Source: Allomyces arbusculus (taxonomy: Eukaryota; Blastocladiomycota; Blastocladiomycetes; Blastocladiales; Blastocladiaceae). From it: 64,000 nt of DNA. Shown here piece after piece: positions 1-12,111 of the stretch. The notes under the pieces are model-generated. The model made no database searches and was not told the origin of the DNA. It saw nothing but the letters and a program-made list of their open reading frames with translations. The stretch is taken from the NCBI GenBank assembly GCA_027604705.1, contig JADHYV010000020.1:124001-188000 (forward strand), given 5' to 3'. Position 1 is the stretch's first letter, and each line of letters starts with the position of its first letter. The translations under genes were made by a program, and so were the position numbers.

Positions 1-1411
1 GAACGCTGCTTTACCCGCGGTCGTCGAGTGCACCGTCGGTCAAGGTCGCGCGGTCCTCATGGGCCCGCACATCGAGTACGCGCCCGCGCGCATGGCGGGC
101 CATCCGGATACGGCCCTTGTCGCATCGCTCGCGCAGGACGAACCGCACCGACAGCGCTTCCTCGCGTGGATTCTCGGCGACCGGCTTGCGATCGACGTGC
201 GCGCGCCGCAAATGCCACCGGGTGTGCCGTCACGGCATGATCTGGATCCGGCCACGTGTGCGCCCGAAGACGCGGCGGCTCTGCATAAGCCGATTGTGGT
301 CGCGTCGCTCGACCGGTCGCGGTTTGTCGAGGTGCTGGGAGCGACGCGGCGCCGTGCGGTGGGCCCGGCCACGGAGACGAAGTGGACGGTCGAGGACGAC
401 CACGACGCGTTCCGGATCGAGACGGCGCCCTCTGCTTCCGCAGGTGCGGTCACGCCGTACAAGGCCGCACAGCAAGGGTACGCGTGGCCGGTTGTGGTCC
501 TGGGTCCGAGTCTTGCCCAACCGCACGATGACGCAGCTCTATTCGACCTGGCCCGGTTCCAAGCGTGCCTGCAGCGCGAGCGCTCCAAGTACCGGCACAT
601 GCCCTTTGCCATGGGCGACCACGTCCTGTGGTCGCGCGTGATCACGTCCACCCAGACGGTCCTCGATCAAAACCCGGCCTTCCTCGCGGGTTTGCCGAGT
701 GGCACGATTTTCGTTGGTGCGCACCAGACGCTCGGCCGCGGGCGTGGCCGCAACTCGTGGATTTCGCCGCCAGGATGTCTGCAGTTTTCCATGGTCGTGA
801 GGTGCTCGATCCGGCCCAACCCGAAGCCTGGATCGCCGCCATACTTGCCCCCCGCAAGCACCGTGTTCGTGCAATACCTGATGGGTCTTGCGGTAGCCGC
901 CGCGACGGGTCCGAAACTTGCAGGCGTGCGCGTCAAGTGGCCCAACGACCTGTACGCGCGCGACGGTGCGGCCAAAGTGGGCGGGATCTTGGTCACGTCG
1001 TCGTTGCTCGATAATGTGTTTACTCTAGTGGTCGGGTGCGGGTTGAACGTGGCGAATGCGGCGCCGACGACGTCGCTGAACGCGCTCTTGCCTGACGGGA
1101 AGGAGCCGCTCACGCTCGAGCAGACGCTAGCTGAGATTGCCGTCGAGTTTGATCGCAAGTGGAGCGAGTTTGTCGGGTGCGGTGGGTTCTCGGAGGCGTT
1201 GCGGCAAGAGTATTATGCGGCGTGGCTGCATTCGGGACAGCAGGTGACGCTCGCCGAGCATCAAGGACGCGCCGCGCGGATTGTGGGGCTCGATGAGCAC
1301 GGGTTCTTGAAGACGGTCGCGGCGGACGATCCGCGCGTGGTCTATGTCCTGCAGCCGGACGGCAATAGCTTTGATATGATGCGCGGGCTGATCTCGAAGA
1401 AGGTGCAGTGA
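1..1411 (+). CDS. BPL1: Biotin-protein ligase (holocarboxylase synthetase), 3' part
   Basis: The enzyme activates biotin to biotinyl-AMP and attaches it to a lysine of carboxylases such as acetyl-CoA and pyruvate carboxylase. The reading frame is open from base 2 and enters from outside the window; upstream codons (AVVECTVGQGRAVLMGPHIE) match the end of the N-terminal glutamine-amidotransferase-like domain seen in fungal BPL. The catalytic core follows: the nucleotide-binding motif GRGRGRNSW around base 735, KWPNDLYA around 937 and KVGGILV around 973. A C-terminal beta domain ends at TGA 1409-1411. No intron lies in the visible part. The 5' end is missing, so the start at 59 is an internal methionine. 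The family call is secure. Confidence 0.93.
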   Translation, partial: NAALPAVVECTVGQGRAVLMGPHIEYAPARMAGHPDTALVASLAQDEPHRQRFLAWILGDRLAIDVRAPQMPPGVPSRHDLDPATCAPEDAAALHKPIVVASLDRSRFVEVLGATRRRAVGPATETKWTVEDDHDAFRIETAPSASAGAVTPYKAAQQGYAWPVVVLGPSLAQPHDDAALFDLARFQACLQRERSKYRHMPFAMGDHVLWSRVITSTQTVLDQNPAFLAGLPSGTIFVGAHQTLGRGRGRNSWISPPGCLQFSMVVRCSIRPNPKPGSPPYLPPASTVFVQYLMGLAVAAATGPKLAGVRVKWPNDLYARDGAAKVGGILVTSSLLDNVFTLVVGCGLNVANAAPTTSLNALLPDGKEPLTLEQTLAEIAVEFDRKWSEFVGCGGFSEALRQEYYAAWLHSGQQVTLAEHQGRAARIVGLDEHGFLKTVAADDPRVVYVLQPDGNSFDMMRGLISKKVQ

Positions 1412-1412
1412 T

Positions 1413-1440
1413 GCGACGCGACGCGACGCGACGCGACGCG
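1413..1440. repeat. (GCGAC)n pentanucleotide microsatellite
   Basis: Five tandem GCGAC units plus a partial unit begin directly after the biotin ligase stop codon, in its 3' UTR. A shorter run of the same pentamer occurs near 27548 just upstream of the SAP18-like gene. Confidence 0.9.
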
Positions 1441-1982
1441 TTGGGTGGGGTCGCGTGTTGGGCGCGCGTTGATGCGCGAGAGGATTGATATTGCGCGTAT
1501 TGCAATAGACGGGATGTTGTTCTTGTATTCGTCGACGTTCAGCGTTGCTGTTTGCTTTCGTGGTTGTGCGTGGTGGTCTTGCTCTGGCCTGTTGCCAGGT
1601 GAGCGCCGCGTTGCTGTGAGCGACGGAGTCACCTGCTCCCGCGTGACGGGCGCGCACGTTTGGTGGCTTGACATTGTTGTGGAGCCGCGGCCGATCGCGC
1701 CGCCGCGGGCGCGCAGCCATCGCGTTTGGCCACGACCAACCAACATCCGCCCCCAGACGCTGCCATCGCACCCTTTCACCACGACGACAACCGCAACACG
1801 CACCCGCACAGGCCCCATTTCTCCACCCGCACCTGCTCGCACACCCTCCAAACTCTTTCCACCAAGCGACCGGCCGGCCCATCCTGCCCCTCCGCGCTGC
1901 CGATTCGTCATTACCTTGCCCGCTACCAATCGTCCAAGTACCTCGGCCGCGAATCGCCCAAGTACTCCGCGCCTGCACCACC
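1441..1982. other. Intergenic / 5' leader, no gene seen
   Basis: Space between the biotin ligase and the PPR-like gene. Long open frames here lack a good ATG and look like GC-rich noise; the pyrimidine- and CCA-rich stretch from about 1740 is probably promoter and leader of the downstream gene. Confidence 0.5.
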
Positions 1983-3860
1983 ATGCCCGCCGCGGTCCCC
2001 GCCGTCCGCGCCTCGCGCCGTGCCGCTGCCGCCGCTGCCGCACGCCACGCCGCGTCCTCCCGCCGCCAACTCTCCGGCTCCGCGCGCACGGCCTCGCCCG
2101 ACCGGCTGGCCACTGACGCGGCCAAGTCGCCCGAGGACGTCATGGCCCTGATCTCGTCGATCACCGCCAACCTGACGCGCCGGCTCGCTAATACCTCCAC
2201 CGACGAAACGGCCTCGACTGTCAAGCGCCCAGCAACCACCCCGCGTGCGCACCCGGACGCGCCGATGCTCTCACGCACGGCGTCCTTTGCCGATGTCTTC
2301 CCATCGACCAGCTCGTCGCAGGGCCTCGGCGTGCATGCGGCCACCTCTGAAGTGGCCAATGCGTTGCCGCGAATTGGCGCGCGTCCGAGTCGGGGCAGTA
2401 CGGCCTCGCTCGCGGCCGCTGCGCGCAATATCTTGCCGTCGTTCACGCCCGAGCCGGCACATAACGCGGCCAACCTGTTCCGCCTGCCGCCGCCACCGCC
2501 GCACGCGCGCCGCGCGCAGGGGCTCTACAAGTTGCAGACACTCGCGGCCAGCCCAGACTTGTTAGCGCCCCCGTCCGTGCCAGGCGCTACGCCGGGTGGG
2601 AGCGCTGGGCTGGCCCGACTTGGGCGGTCGGCGTCTGCGGTGGCCACGCGGCTCGGTGCGCCGGAGACAGCCAAGATTGATTTGGATTTCCTCGAGCCGA
2701 GGCCAGCACAGATCGAGGGGGACAAGTCGGCGGAACTTGCGAGTAAAGCGTTGGCCGAGTGGGATCGCCTGATTGACGACATGCAAAAGCACACGATTGA
2801 TGCGCCCGCGACGGCGGCTGCGGCAGGGAACGATCCGCTCGCGGGGTTCGAGAACCTTGGAGTCGCCGTTGCGGCAACGCCGCGCAAGCGGACTGCTGCC
2901 GCGGCGGACCGGTCGGCACCGCACCAGGCACCCAACCTGGCGAGTCTCGCGCGGCACCTGGCGACGACGGCGACGACAACCGCTGAGACGGCTGCTGCTA
3001 CCGCGGAACCCACCTCGGACGCGCCCAATGGCATGCTGTCGCTGTCCCTCTTTAACCAGCTCTCCCCCGACGACCTGTCGGCACTGCAAGTGCAACTGCA
3101 AGCCAACTCGCGGTCGCTCGTGCACCTGCGCGCGTTCCTCGACACCCTCTTCCGGTACCTGCCCACGCCGCCACCGGCCGTCTTGGCCACGGCCCTCGCT
3201 GCCGCGCGGCAACTCGGCGACGCCCATTTGGCATATGCCGTCCTCGCACAACTGCGGTCGGCAACGCGCGGGAACGACGATTCGTCGGGCATTGTCGCCA
3301 TGCTGCGTGCGGCTGACGCGACCGTGTTTGGCGAAGTACTCAAGACGGCATGGGACGTTGAACGGTCGGTGCCCCGTATGGCCCGGATTTTGCGCGACAT
3401 GGATGCCGTCGGACTGCGCCCGGACCGCAACTCGCGCATGTTCCTGGAACAAGTGCTCACGTCCGCGCCCGTTGGGAGTTCCCCGCTCGCGACGGGGCAG
3501 CCGGTTGTGCAGGTCGCTGCACTCGCGTCGGAGGATGACGCGGTGGATCAGTTGGTCGCTGGGCTCGAGGCGGCTCTGGGCACGCGTGATGTCAAGGACG
3601 CGGTGGACAAGGCGGCACCAACGGCGTCGTTTGAGGACGCGCAGATGCTATGGGATACGCTGCTGGAGCTCAACTGGACGCGCATGTTCCGCGCGCGGCC
3701 GCAGGAGCAGTCGCAGCAGGGGCAGCAGCCGCTGCGCGGTGGTGCGCGCGGCGGTGCGCGTGACGCGCCGGCGCGCGAGCTTGCTGGGCTCGGGCTCGCG
3801 GACCTGATGCGGCATGGGATCAAGCCGGCCGCGGAACCAGAGCCGATGCTGTCGTTGTAG
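1983..3860 (+). CDS. Putative mitochondrial PPR-like protein
   Basis: Predicted protein of 625 residues. I chose ATG 1983 (context CACCATGCC) over the longer open frame because it yields an Arg/Ala-rich, acid-free leader (MPAAVPAVRASRRAAAAAAA) typical of a mitochondrial presequence. The N-terminal half is low-complexity Ala/Ser/Pro. The C-terminal half is helical; from about residue 340, LFNQLSPDDLSALQVQLQAN leads into helix pairs, and MARILRDMDAVGLRPDRNSR (about base 3379) resembles a pentatricopeptide unit. PPR proteins bind organellar RNA, so a role in mitochondrial RNA processing or translation is plausible but inferred. No intron. The gene is convincing; the function is tentative. Confidence 0.6.
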   Translation: MPAAVPAVRASRRAAAAAAARHAASSRRQLSGSARTASPDRLATDAAKSPEDVMALISSITANLTRRLANTSTDETASTVKRPATTPRAHPDAPMLSRTASFADVFPSTSSSQGLGVHAATSEVANALPRIGARPSRGSTASLAAAARNILPSFTPEPAHNAANLFRLPPPPPHARRAQGLYKLQTLAASPDLLAPPSVPGATPGGSAGLARLGRSASAVATRLGAPETAKIDLDFLEPRPAQIEGDKSAELASKALAEWDRLIDDMQKHTIDAPATAAAAGNDPLAGFENLGVAVAATPRKRTAAAADRSAPHQAPNLASLARHLATTATTTAETAAATAEPTSDAPNGMLSLSLFNQLSPDDLSALQVQLQANSRSLVHLRAFLDTLFRYLPTPPPAVLATALAAARQLGDAHLAYAVLAQLRSATRGNDDSSGIVAMLRAADATVFGEVLKTAWDVERSVPRMARILRDMDAVGLRPDRNSRMFLEQVLTSAPVGSSPLATGQPVVQVAALASEDDAVDQLVAGLEAALGTRDVKDAVDKAAPTASFEDAQMLWDTLLELNWTRMFRARPQEQSQQGQQPLRGGARGGARDAPARELAGLGLADLMRHGIKPAAEPEPMLSL

Positions 3861-4182
3861 ATGAGGGGTCCAGTGGAGGAAGGCGGCGGCGTTGGACCGC
3901 GATATTCACGTAGGATAATTGACATAGCTAGCCGTTTCCATTTGCCGGTGTTGTTGTCGGAGGGCCTTGAACACGTCGTCGGCCGGTCGTTGCCGTCAGC
4001 ATCGCGACCTGGTGGAGGACTGACGTGGTGGTCACGACGTGCGCTGGCCACCACCGCGACTCGCGCCAACGGCCGCCACTGTCGCGCACGACGGCCTCAC
4101 CGCCAACTCTCGCGCAAGGCACCACGGCACCGCGCGCAACCTTGCCCGTGCGCTCGACCCTTGCGCGCGCGAGCGAACCTCC
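3861..4182. other. Intergenic, no gene seen
   Basis: Spacer between two plus-strand genes; contains only the presumed 3' UTR of the PPR-like gene and the promoter and leader of BEM46. Confidence 0.5.
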
Positions 4183-5684
4183 ATGGACCGCCTCGCCCGC
4201 CGCGTCGTTGTGTGGCTGCTCGCCCTCGTCGCCATGGTCGCCGGTCAACCCTCCGCCGCGCGCGTCGCCGCGCTGCTCGCGCTCGTCACGCCCGCGCTCG
4301 CCGAAGCCGCCGCTCCCGACTCGCTTCTCGCGACCATGGCCTCGGACCCAACTTCATCTTCCTCGACCGCCGCCGCTGCCGCTGTGGCCGCTGCCACGGC
4401 CAGTAATGCCGCCACTGCTGCCGCCACGGCCGCTGCTTCCGCGACCACGCCCCCCGCGGCTGCTGCCGGCACGCTCTCGTGGCTCGGAACGCTCGCCAAC
4501 TTACCCGTTATCCGGCACCTGATCCCGCGCACGGCCTGGGGCACCGTGCTCGCGGCCGTGCCCGTCGCGCTCGCGGCCCTGGTCCTGTCGGTCCAAAACC
4601 AGCTGATCTACCCGGCCGACTTCCCGCCCGGATCGCGCGACCACGTTGACACGCCCGACAAGCTCGGGCTGCCGTACGAGGATGTGGAACTGCGTACGCC
4701 CGACGGGGTCAAGTTGCGCGCGTATTTTATCAAGCCGATGCGCGACGAGGCAGCGGCTGCGAGGCCGACGCTGCTCTACTTGCACGTGCGTATCATCTTG
4801 CTGGTGGCGAGTCGTGCTGGTGGAGAGATCGTGCAGGTGGAGAGGATGGACTTTGTCCACGGAATGCTGACGAGCGCGGCCGAACTTTCTTGGGGTGGAT
4901 CTGTAGGCCAATGCCGGTAACATGGGCCACCGTCTGCCGATCGCCGACATCATGCACAGCACGCTCGGGTGGAACGTCTTTATGCTCTCCTACCGCGGGT
5001 ACGCTTCGTCCCGTCCCTCCTCATCCAGATTGCGGCACTCAGCACGTCTGACACTTCTCTCCACCCCAAACTAGTTACGGCAAGTCCGAAGGCTCCCCCT
5101 CGGAATCTGGCCTGCGCATCGACGCGCAAACCGCGCTCGACTACCTCCAATCGCACCCGGTCGCGTCGTCCACGCCAATCCTCGTCTTTGGCCAATCGAT
5201 TGGCGGCGCCGTCGCCATTGACCTCGTCGCACGCAACCCGCACCGCGTCGCGGCGCTCTTGATTGAGAACACGTTCCTCAGTATCCCGAAACTGATTCCG
5301 TCTGTGATCCCGGTCCTCCGCCCACTCTCGTTTTTGTGCCACCAGATCTGGGCGTCGCATCGCGCGATCGCCACGATTCCGGCCAATGTGCCGATCTTGT
5401 TCCTGTCGAGCGCTAGGGACGAATTGATTCCGCCGGCGCATATGCGCGAATTGTATGCTCTCGCGGGCGGGACGCAGGTGGGGAGGGAGGCAAGGGGATT
5501 GAGGACCTGGCGCGAGTTTCCGCTTGGGACGCATAATGACGCGCCGTTGCAGCCGCGATATTTCGAGCACATGCACGAGTTCTGGTCGACGGTCGTGGTC
5601 CCGGCGGTGGCCGCCAAGAAGCGCGAGGCAAGCTGGGGGGAGGGGAAGGTGCTGGGGAGCGCGCCAAATGAGACCAAGGCATGA
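4183..5684 (+). CDS. BEM46: BEM46 / ABHD13-type alpha/beta hydrolase
   Basis: Serine hydrolase of the BEM46/ABHD13 family, membrane-anchored and linked in fungi to polarity and to the ER/eisosome. Exons 4183..4785, 4907..4998, 5075..5684 give 434 residues. The start (CTCCATGGAC) is followed by a hydrophobic N-terminus, an Ala/Thr-rich spacer and a second hydrophobic segment before SVQNQLIYPADFPPG. Splicing restores the family signatures LLYLHANAGNMGHRLPIA and LSYRGYGKSEGSPSE. The nucleophile elbow is GQSIGG; the Asp (SSARDELIPP) and His (GTHNDA) complete the triad. Introns are 121 and 76 nt, with donors GTGCGT and GTACGC. The substrate is unknown even for characterised relatives. The Ala-rich insert near the N-terminus is unusual. 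Confidence 0.92.
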
Positions 5685-6061
5685 TGCATGATTTTGCCGC
5701 AGAGGAGGACGAGTAGCAGAGGAGGAGGAAGAGGACATACCTCAACTATTGTTCTAATAGCAGAAATCATTGTCGAAGCGGTTATGTCTCCCTTGGCCCG
5801 GCACAAGTGTGCTCCTGGTGGGATGTCAGTTCGGCAGTCAGTAGCTAAGGTCAACATCTGCCCCCCGTCTGCCTCGGCGAATTTCGCATCGCGAAATCTG
5901 GTGGAGAAGGTGGGGAACGGGGACCTGGTCACCATTGTGCATGACCTCGAAGGAACGATGGAGCTCGACGCAAGACTTGAAATAATGTGACGTTCGATCA
6001 ATTCATCAAAATGTGACAAATATGCAAGAACATGCCCCCACCTCCAAGGCTCCATCCATCT
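5685..6061. other. Convergent intergenic spacer
   Basis: Lies between the 3' ends of BEM46 (plus) and GCN2 (minus). More AT-rich than the genes; only presumed 3' UTRs seen. Confidence 0.5.
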
Positions 6062-9000
6062 TTATCCCAGACTCACGACGCAATGCGCGTCCTGCAGGAC
6101 CGAATACAAAAAGCAGAACCGGTACCCGGCGGCCTTGAGCTTCCCGACCGCGGCCACCACCTGCTGGACCTGCTCTCGGTCGGCGCTCGACAGTGGCAGG
6201 TCAGTGAGCGTCGTCACCCCACTCCCTGAACTGCGACTCAGATCTGCGGCAAGTGCGCGTAACGCCGGAAGCGACAGCGAATATACGGCAAGGACGGGAC
6301 TCGCTACGACATCCCCGATCCCACGACCCACACTAGCAACGGCCTTTTCGAGAATCATTTGCCGCTGCTTATGCTTGAGCTTCTTCATGACCGCCGTCGA
6401 CGTGATGATACTCGCCGGACCCGACGCGGCGGGTGCCGGCGCGGAATAGTGGTGCCCGTAGTGGTGCCCGTGCCCGTGATGATGATTCGTGTTGAGCTGC
6501 ATCGGCGATCCGGGCCCCGCAGCCGTGGCCGGTGCCGCACCGCCCGCCCACATCCCACCACCGAGCGCGGTGGGCGTCACGACCAGGTGGCCGGCCTCGG
6601 CAGCGGCCGCTGCGTCAGCACCCACGAGCCGCGCAACGTGATCGACGACCGTAGCGCGCGGTACGTCGGTCTCGGCCTTGGACTTGATGTGCCGCACCTT
6701 GACCGTGCCCGACGCCGAGTCGCTCTTGACAAAGACGACGGCAGCGATGCCCTTGAGCTTGCACTGTTGCGCGACCATGTCGGCGGGCGTGTTTTCCTCG
6801 TCTACAAGTCATAGACGAGAGGATCAGATAACGCGCAAGTGGAGTGATCCGTCACCAAGGAAAGGACAAACTTACACAGATACTCGCACGCAATCCCCGC
6901 CTGCCACAACTCCTTGGTCAGCTTCATCCGCTCCATGAGCAACCCCGTTCCGAACGAAGCGACCACCACCTGCGTTGCCGTACTCTTCGGGAACTGCTGC
7001 CGGTGAATCCACGCCAACTTCTGCACCGCTACGTGGACGCCGCACGCAACCACTGGTGCAGCAACCGCCACTCCTGCCGTCGACCCAGCGGGACTCTGCG
7101 GTCCAACAGTCGCACGGCGCGCCGGGTGCGCAAACTGCGCGACAAGTGCATCGTACCGCCCACCGGACGCAATCACATCGGCACGCTGACCCGGCGCATT
7201 GATTCGCGCCTGGAACACAAATCCGCCGCGGTACTGGGCCAGGTTATACGTGAGCAATGGACACACAAGCAGTGAGACCGTGACACCGAGCGCACGCAAG
7301 TGCCCGTCGAGACGCTGCAGTTGCTGTGTGCACGCGTCAACGCGCGCGGCCATGGCTGCGGTCGCAAGGTTTGCCGTGAGTGAGTCGCGCAGTGATCGGA
7401 GCTTTGAGAGGGCCGCGGCGAGTGGCTGCGGCTCGACAAACGGGACAAGAGCCTCGACGCACCGCCGCGAGAGCTGCGTGAGCAGTTTGGCGCGCACTTG
7501 CGCGACGGGCGACTTGAACATTTGATCAAGCGTCGCGCTAACAACGGCCTGCTGGTGGTCAGGCACGCGTGCGCCCGCAAAGACCGCGTCGATCAACAAC
7601 GTGTGGTTGACGACCAGGTGGTACCCGAGCGGCCGCTGCCGCAGCGGCGGGAACGCGTCGAGCACTTGCGTCGTCACGTAAATCACTTCGGCCTCCATGG
7701 CGAGCTGGTCGGCGCGAAGTGCGGCCACGATCGGGTCCGTTGCTGTGCCATTCTTGATGGTCCCATCCACACCGCGTCTTGGCGTGGGCGCGACAATATC
7801 AAAATCAGCCTCGAGAACAGCGCGCGGCTGTCCACCAAGCCCGTTCTCGCGGTACACGTTCCCCCACGCGAACCGGCGCGTCAGTGTCTGCACGGGGTTC
7901 CGGGCGACCCACCGCGCAAACGGCACCGTCAAGTCGAATGGCAGCATCACAAGCTGTCCGTGCGCGTCGACAAACTGGGCCATGCGCTTGCCCGCGTACA
8001 TTTCGTTGGTCGGTGCCAGCAGAGGCGCATTGAACGCGACGGCGCCGTGCAGCCGGAACACGCGCGTGACAATATCTTGCACGCACGTTAGCGACCGCGC
8101 CGCCTGTGCATCGAGCGGCTGCGGCTCGTCGTAGGTGAAGTCCTTGAGCGGGTCCGGCGCGTGGGAAAAGAGCGAGTGAATCAATTTCGAGTAGTGCGTC
8201 GTGTTGGCCGGATTGGTCATGGCGCGCATCGCTTCTTGCAAGACCTCGTCCTCGAACGTGGTCGGGAGCAGGTGCGACTGCAGCACTTCCATGGACGTGG
8301 GGCGCAGCCGTGGGTCGTGGTTCAAGAGCCATTGGATCAGGCACTTTTGGGGCGATTCGGGAAACTCGGGCGGGAAGATGATCTCGGGCTGTCGCAGACG
8401 AAGTAATGTTGTCGCGCGCTCCATGCCCGTCGAGAAGCGGTGGAAGAGCTCGAACAAGATGATTCCTGGGTCGTTGATAAAGAATTGTTAGGCAGTGTCG
8501 ATTTGGACACAAGAGAGGGAGGGAGGGGTTACCAAGCGAGTAAATGTCGACTTTCTGGTTGTACTTGGAGTGGCTATCGAGAGAGGGTCGGTAGTCAGTT
8601 TGCAGCGGCTTGGCGCGTTGGGAAACAACAGCACTTACCCAGACTTGAGCTCAGGAGCGACGTAAAGGGCCGTGCCTAAACAGTGTGGACGCGTCAGTCT
8701 CGCATTAATGACCTGCTTGGAGCTGAACAACAACGTACCGACGTCTGATGTCAGTGAGCGCTGCGTGTCCTCGATCTTGATCTCGGCGCCTGGAATCGGA
8801 CGCGAAGTGGTACTGGCACCTCGGCTCACGTTGAGATTACCCATGTTGCCCTCAAGCACGTCGAGCGACTGGGCAGCCGTGAACAAGAACGTCGTGGCCA
8901 AACCAAAGTCGCCAATCTTGACGTTGTTATCGGCGTCGAGAAAAATGTTTTTCCTGCGCCAAGGTCCGCCGAATGAGCAAACGGCAAGCGTTGAGAAAAG

Positions 9001-12000
9001 TGCGCGGCCAAGGAGGACGTACGGCTTGACATCGCGATGAATCATGCCTACCGTTTGCGAAACCAAAGTCAGAACCGAGTTCATCGCCACAGGAGTACAA
9101 ACACAACCGTACCTTGCGAGTGAATATGGACTAACCCCTCGACAATTTGGTGAAACAGCCGCCATGCCTCGTTGGGCGTGATCCCTTGTTCAATCACGTC
9201 GCTCAACGTCCGGTTCTCGCAGTACTCCATCTGAATAAACAGGTTCTTCTGGCTACTGCCAAGCGAGTCACCCGACGCCGCGTCGCCACTGCTCAGCGTC
9301 GTGCCCGTGCGTGTACGACGGCGCTGCGGCATCGGAATCGCGCGCGGTCCCATACCCGGTCCAAGGCGCCCACGGCCGCGCCCGCGGCGCGCGCTTGGCT
9401 CCGAGTCCGACTCAGACTCGGAATCCGTCGACACGCGACGCGACGCAGTACCTTTACCTTTACCGTGCTTGGGCTGCTGCGGCCGCCGCTTGAACGACTT
9501 GGAACGGTCAAACGAGATCCAATCGAGTTCGTCATCCGGGTCCGACGCAAACATGAGCCGCGCCTCGTTCATGGCCGCGGCATTGTCGCGACCGCTCGAA
9601 TCGGACGTGCTGAACCCGCTCGACGACGAGTCGGTACCGGAACTGCTTGGGCGCGTCGCCCAGAACGGACCGTTGCCCGCCGACGTGCTTTCCTCTTCGC
9701 TCTCGTCGTCATCGCTGCCACCATCGCGGCTCTCTTCGTCGCTCGACGACTCGGACTCGGACTCGGATGATTCGGTGTCGTCATCGCCGCAACTGGTCCC
9801 CACATCGTCCTCGTCGCTCGATCCTTCCATCCACATCCCCTGCGCGTCCTCAATCCATGCCTGGTAGTACCGCACGCACCGCACCGAGGAGAGCCGCGAC
9901 AGCGTGCGTACTTCGCGCAACAACTTGCGGTTCTCGTTATCGTCGCGCGACAGGCGCACCGTTTTGATCGCATATACGCGGCCGTCCAACTTGTTGCGCG
10001 CCTTGACGACCTGCCCAAACCCGCCACGCCCAACATACTCGACCTCCTCGAAATCCGACTTGTACCGTGACGGTGCCGCCGTGGCACCCGCCGACACACC
10101 AACCATTTGCGACAGAAACCCGCCCGTGTGGGGGGACGTGCCGAGCGGGAGTGTCGGTGCCACATGAATTGCGGCCAACGAATCGAGCGCGACTTGTCCG
10201 GCCAGCGGCTGCACGCGGCGCGCAAGCGATGCAAAGTAAATCGCGAGCTGCGCAGCCGGGCGGTGCGTGTGTGTGAGCATCGACGCGAGCGCCTCCTTGA
10301 GCGACTTCGGGATCCGGTGCAAGATCTCGCGCGCTTCCTTGGCCGCGAGTCCCTCGCCGGGGGATCTGTCGGCGCCGCGCGCGGTGGGCGTCGACCGGCT
10401 GCTGCCGCCACCGGTGGTCCCGGCGGCCCCGCCATCAGCATGCCAGAGACTCATGACGGTCGCGGGCGTGTACCACTCGAGCACGGTCGGGCCAAGGACG
10501 AGTACGAGGAAGACGAGCGCGACGTGGTAAATGTCGCGTCCGCGCGCGTCTTCGAGGTCGGTCAGCCACGCCGCGGGCCACGCAGGGCCGCGCGACCCCA
10601 TGGCGGCGGTCGCGCACGACAACTTGACAGTGCCGTCGCTCGTGACGAGAATGTGCGTGAGGTCGACGCAGTCGTGCGAGGTGGTGCGGTGCAAGTGCGC
10701 GAGCGCGTCGAGGATTTGCGCCACATAGCTGCATGCCAGGTTGATTTCGAGCTTGCGGCACTGAGAAATGAGACGGTCTGGGCAGTGGATATATGTGGCG
10801 CTTTAATTGTTTGGCCGTATGAACAAGAAGAGTCTGTGTGGTCGAGTCGCGAGTGGGAAGAAGGCCAAACGCACCCAATGTGCCATCCGGGCAGGCCTCT
10901 TCGAGCGCCAAAAAGCTCCACGTATTGTCGTCGTGGTGGATCAAGAAGTCGTAGAAGGTGCAAATGTGCGGATGGTCTGTGGCCAGTGTGCACGTCACGG
11001 CCAGCTCGCGTAGATCTTCGAGGAGCGCGGCGGCGGCACCGGCATTGGTCGTGCGCACCACGTGCGCCATGATCAACAGCTCCGAGTGGGCGTCCGAGCA
11101 CAGCAGCCGCACGACCTGGCTCGGACAAATCGACAAGTCGCCCTGCTTGCCCGACGGCGCCGTGACGGCTGTGGCCGACAACCGGCGCAAAATCACGAGC
11201 GAGTCGAAAATGGGCGAATCCGGCAACTCGGGCGCGAGCGCGACCGCACGGCCCAAATGAAATCGGCGGCCAGCGGGAACGAGCGCGGCCAAAGCCACCT
11301 CAGATGTGCCATCGGCGACCGGCACGTCAATCAGCTGCGCCCACGGGCACGTCGTGCCGGCGACTCCGCCGAGCCCATTAACCTCGCGCGCGGCGCGCGC
11401 ACGCTTCCAGGCCTCTTTCAGTTGCGCACGGCGCGCATTTTCGCGCTCGAGATGCATTTCGAGCTGCGCCGATTGGTGCTCGGCCTCCTTTTCGCGCGCC
11501 TTCTGCTCCTGGATCTCGCGCAGCCGCAATTGCGAGACTTGCTGCTGCCGCTCGAGTTCGTGCCGCGACTGCATGCGCTCGTAGGACGACGGCACGCCCG
11601 CGGCAAGTGGGCCCGCAATGACTTTCACGGAATGGTTGGTCGCGAGCCAGTCCTGGACGAACGTGGCCAGCTCATAAACCATTTCCTGGCCGCGCAGTTC
11701 GCGCGCTTTGGCGCGCAGCGTGGCGAGCAGCGTCGGTAATTGCGCGCGGTCGACACCCGTCGACTTGCCGAGCGCGAGCTCGGGCACCTCGTGCGGGTAG
11801 TTGCGCGTGAACTTGACCTCCAAATCGAGGTGCACCTGCGTCTTGATGGCCGTGTGCTCGGCGGCCGGGCTCAGCCGTAGGCGGAAATACGGTCGCGCGG
11901 GGCCTGCGGGCGCGACTTTCCAGACATTGTGAGAGGTGATTTTTTCGAATTCGTCGACGAAGATGGCCTTGATCGCCTCGACCTCGTTTTCCTGGCGCTC

Positions 12001-12018
12001 TTGCACGACCGGGTCCAT
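6062..12018 (-). CDS. GCN2: eIF2-alpha kinase GCN2
   Basis: Sensor of uncharged tRNA and stalled ribosomes that phosphorylates eIF2-alpha to start the general amino-acid control response. Exons, 5' to 3' on the minus strand: 12018..10875, 10777..9113, 9047..9023, 8953..8739, 8675..8639, 8573..8533, 8465..6876, 6801..6062; all phases agree, giving 1818 residues. Order: RWD domain for GCN1 binding (residues about 10-130, NYPHEVPELAL), degenerate pseudokinase (about 240-550), active kinase from about 620 (GRGGFGQV, YAIKTV, HRDVKPKN, DFGLATT, GTALYVAPEL), then a HisRS-like domain (DFTYDEPQPLD; LPFDLTVPFARW) and the C-terminal dimerisation/ribosome domain. As in other eIF2-alpha kinases, an acidic/Ser-rich insert of about 190 residues splits the N-lobe. 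Three exons are only 25, 37 and 41 nt. Slightly longer than yeast Gcn2. Confidence 0.96.
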
Positions 12019-12111
12019 GATGGGAAACTGAGGAGCGCGCAGAAATGGCGCGCGACAGCGGGCTCGGGCGGGGGGAGCAGCAGGGGAACGTGGGGCTTGG
12101 GGGAGCGGGCC

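Noticed and set aside
1668-1982. 105-residue N-terminal extension of the PPR-like gene
   Set aside because: It begins at a non-ATG codon, is low-complexity, and would bury the clear mitochondrial presequence starting at ATG 1983.
9650-9850. Acidic/Ser-rich block as a separate acidic gene
   Set aside because: It is the normal N-lobe insert of an eIF2-alpha kinase, in frame between the VAIK and HRD regions of GCN2.
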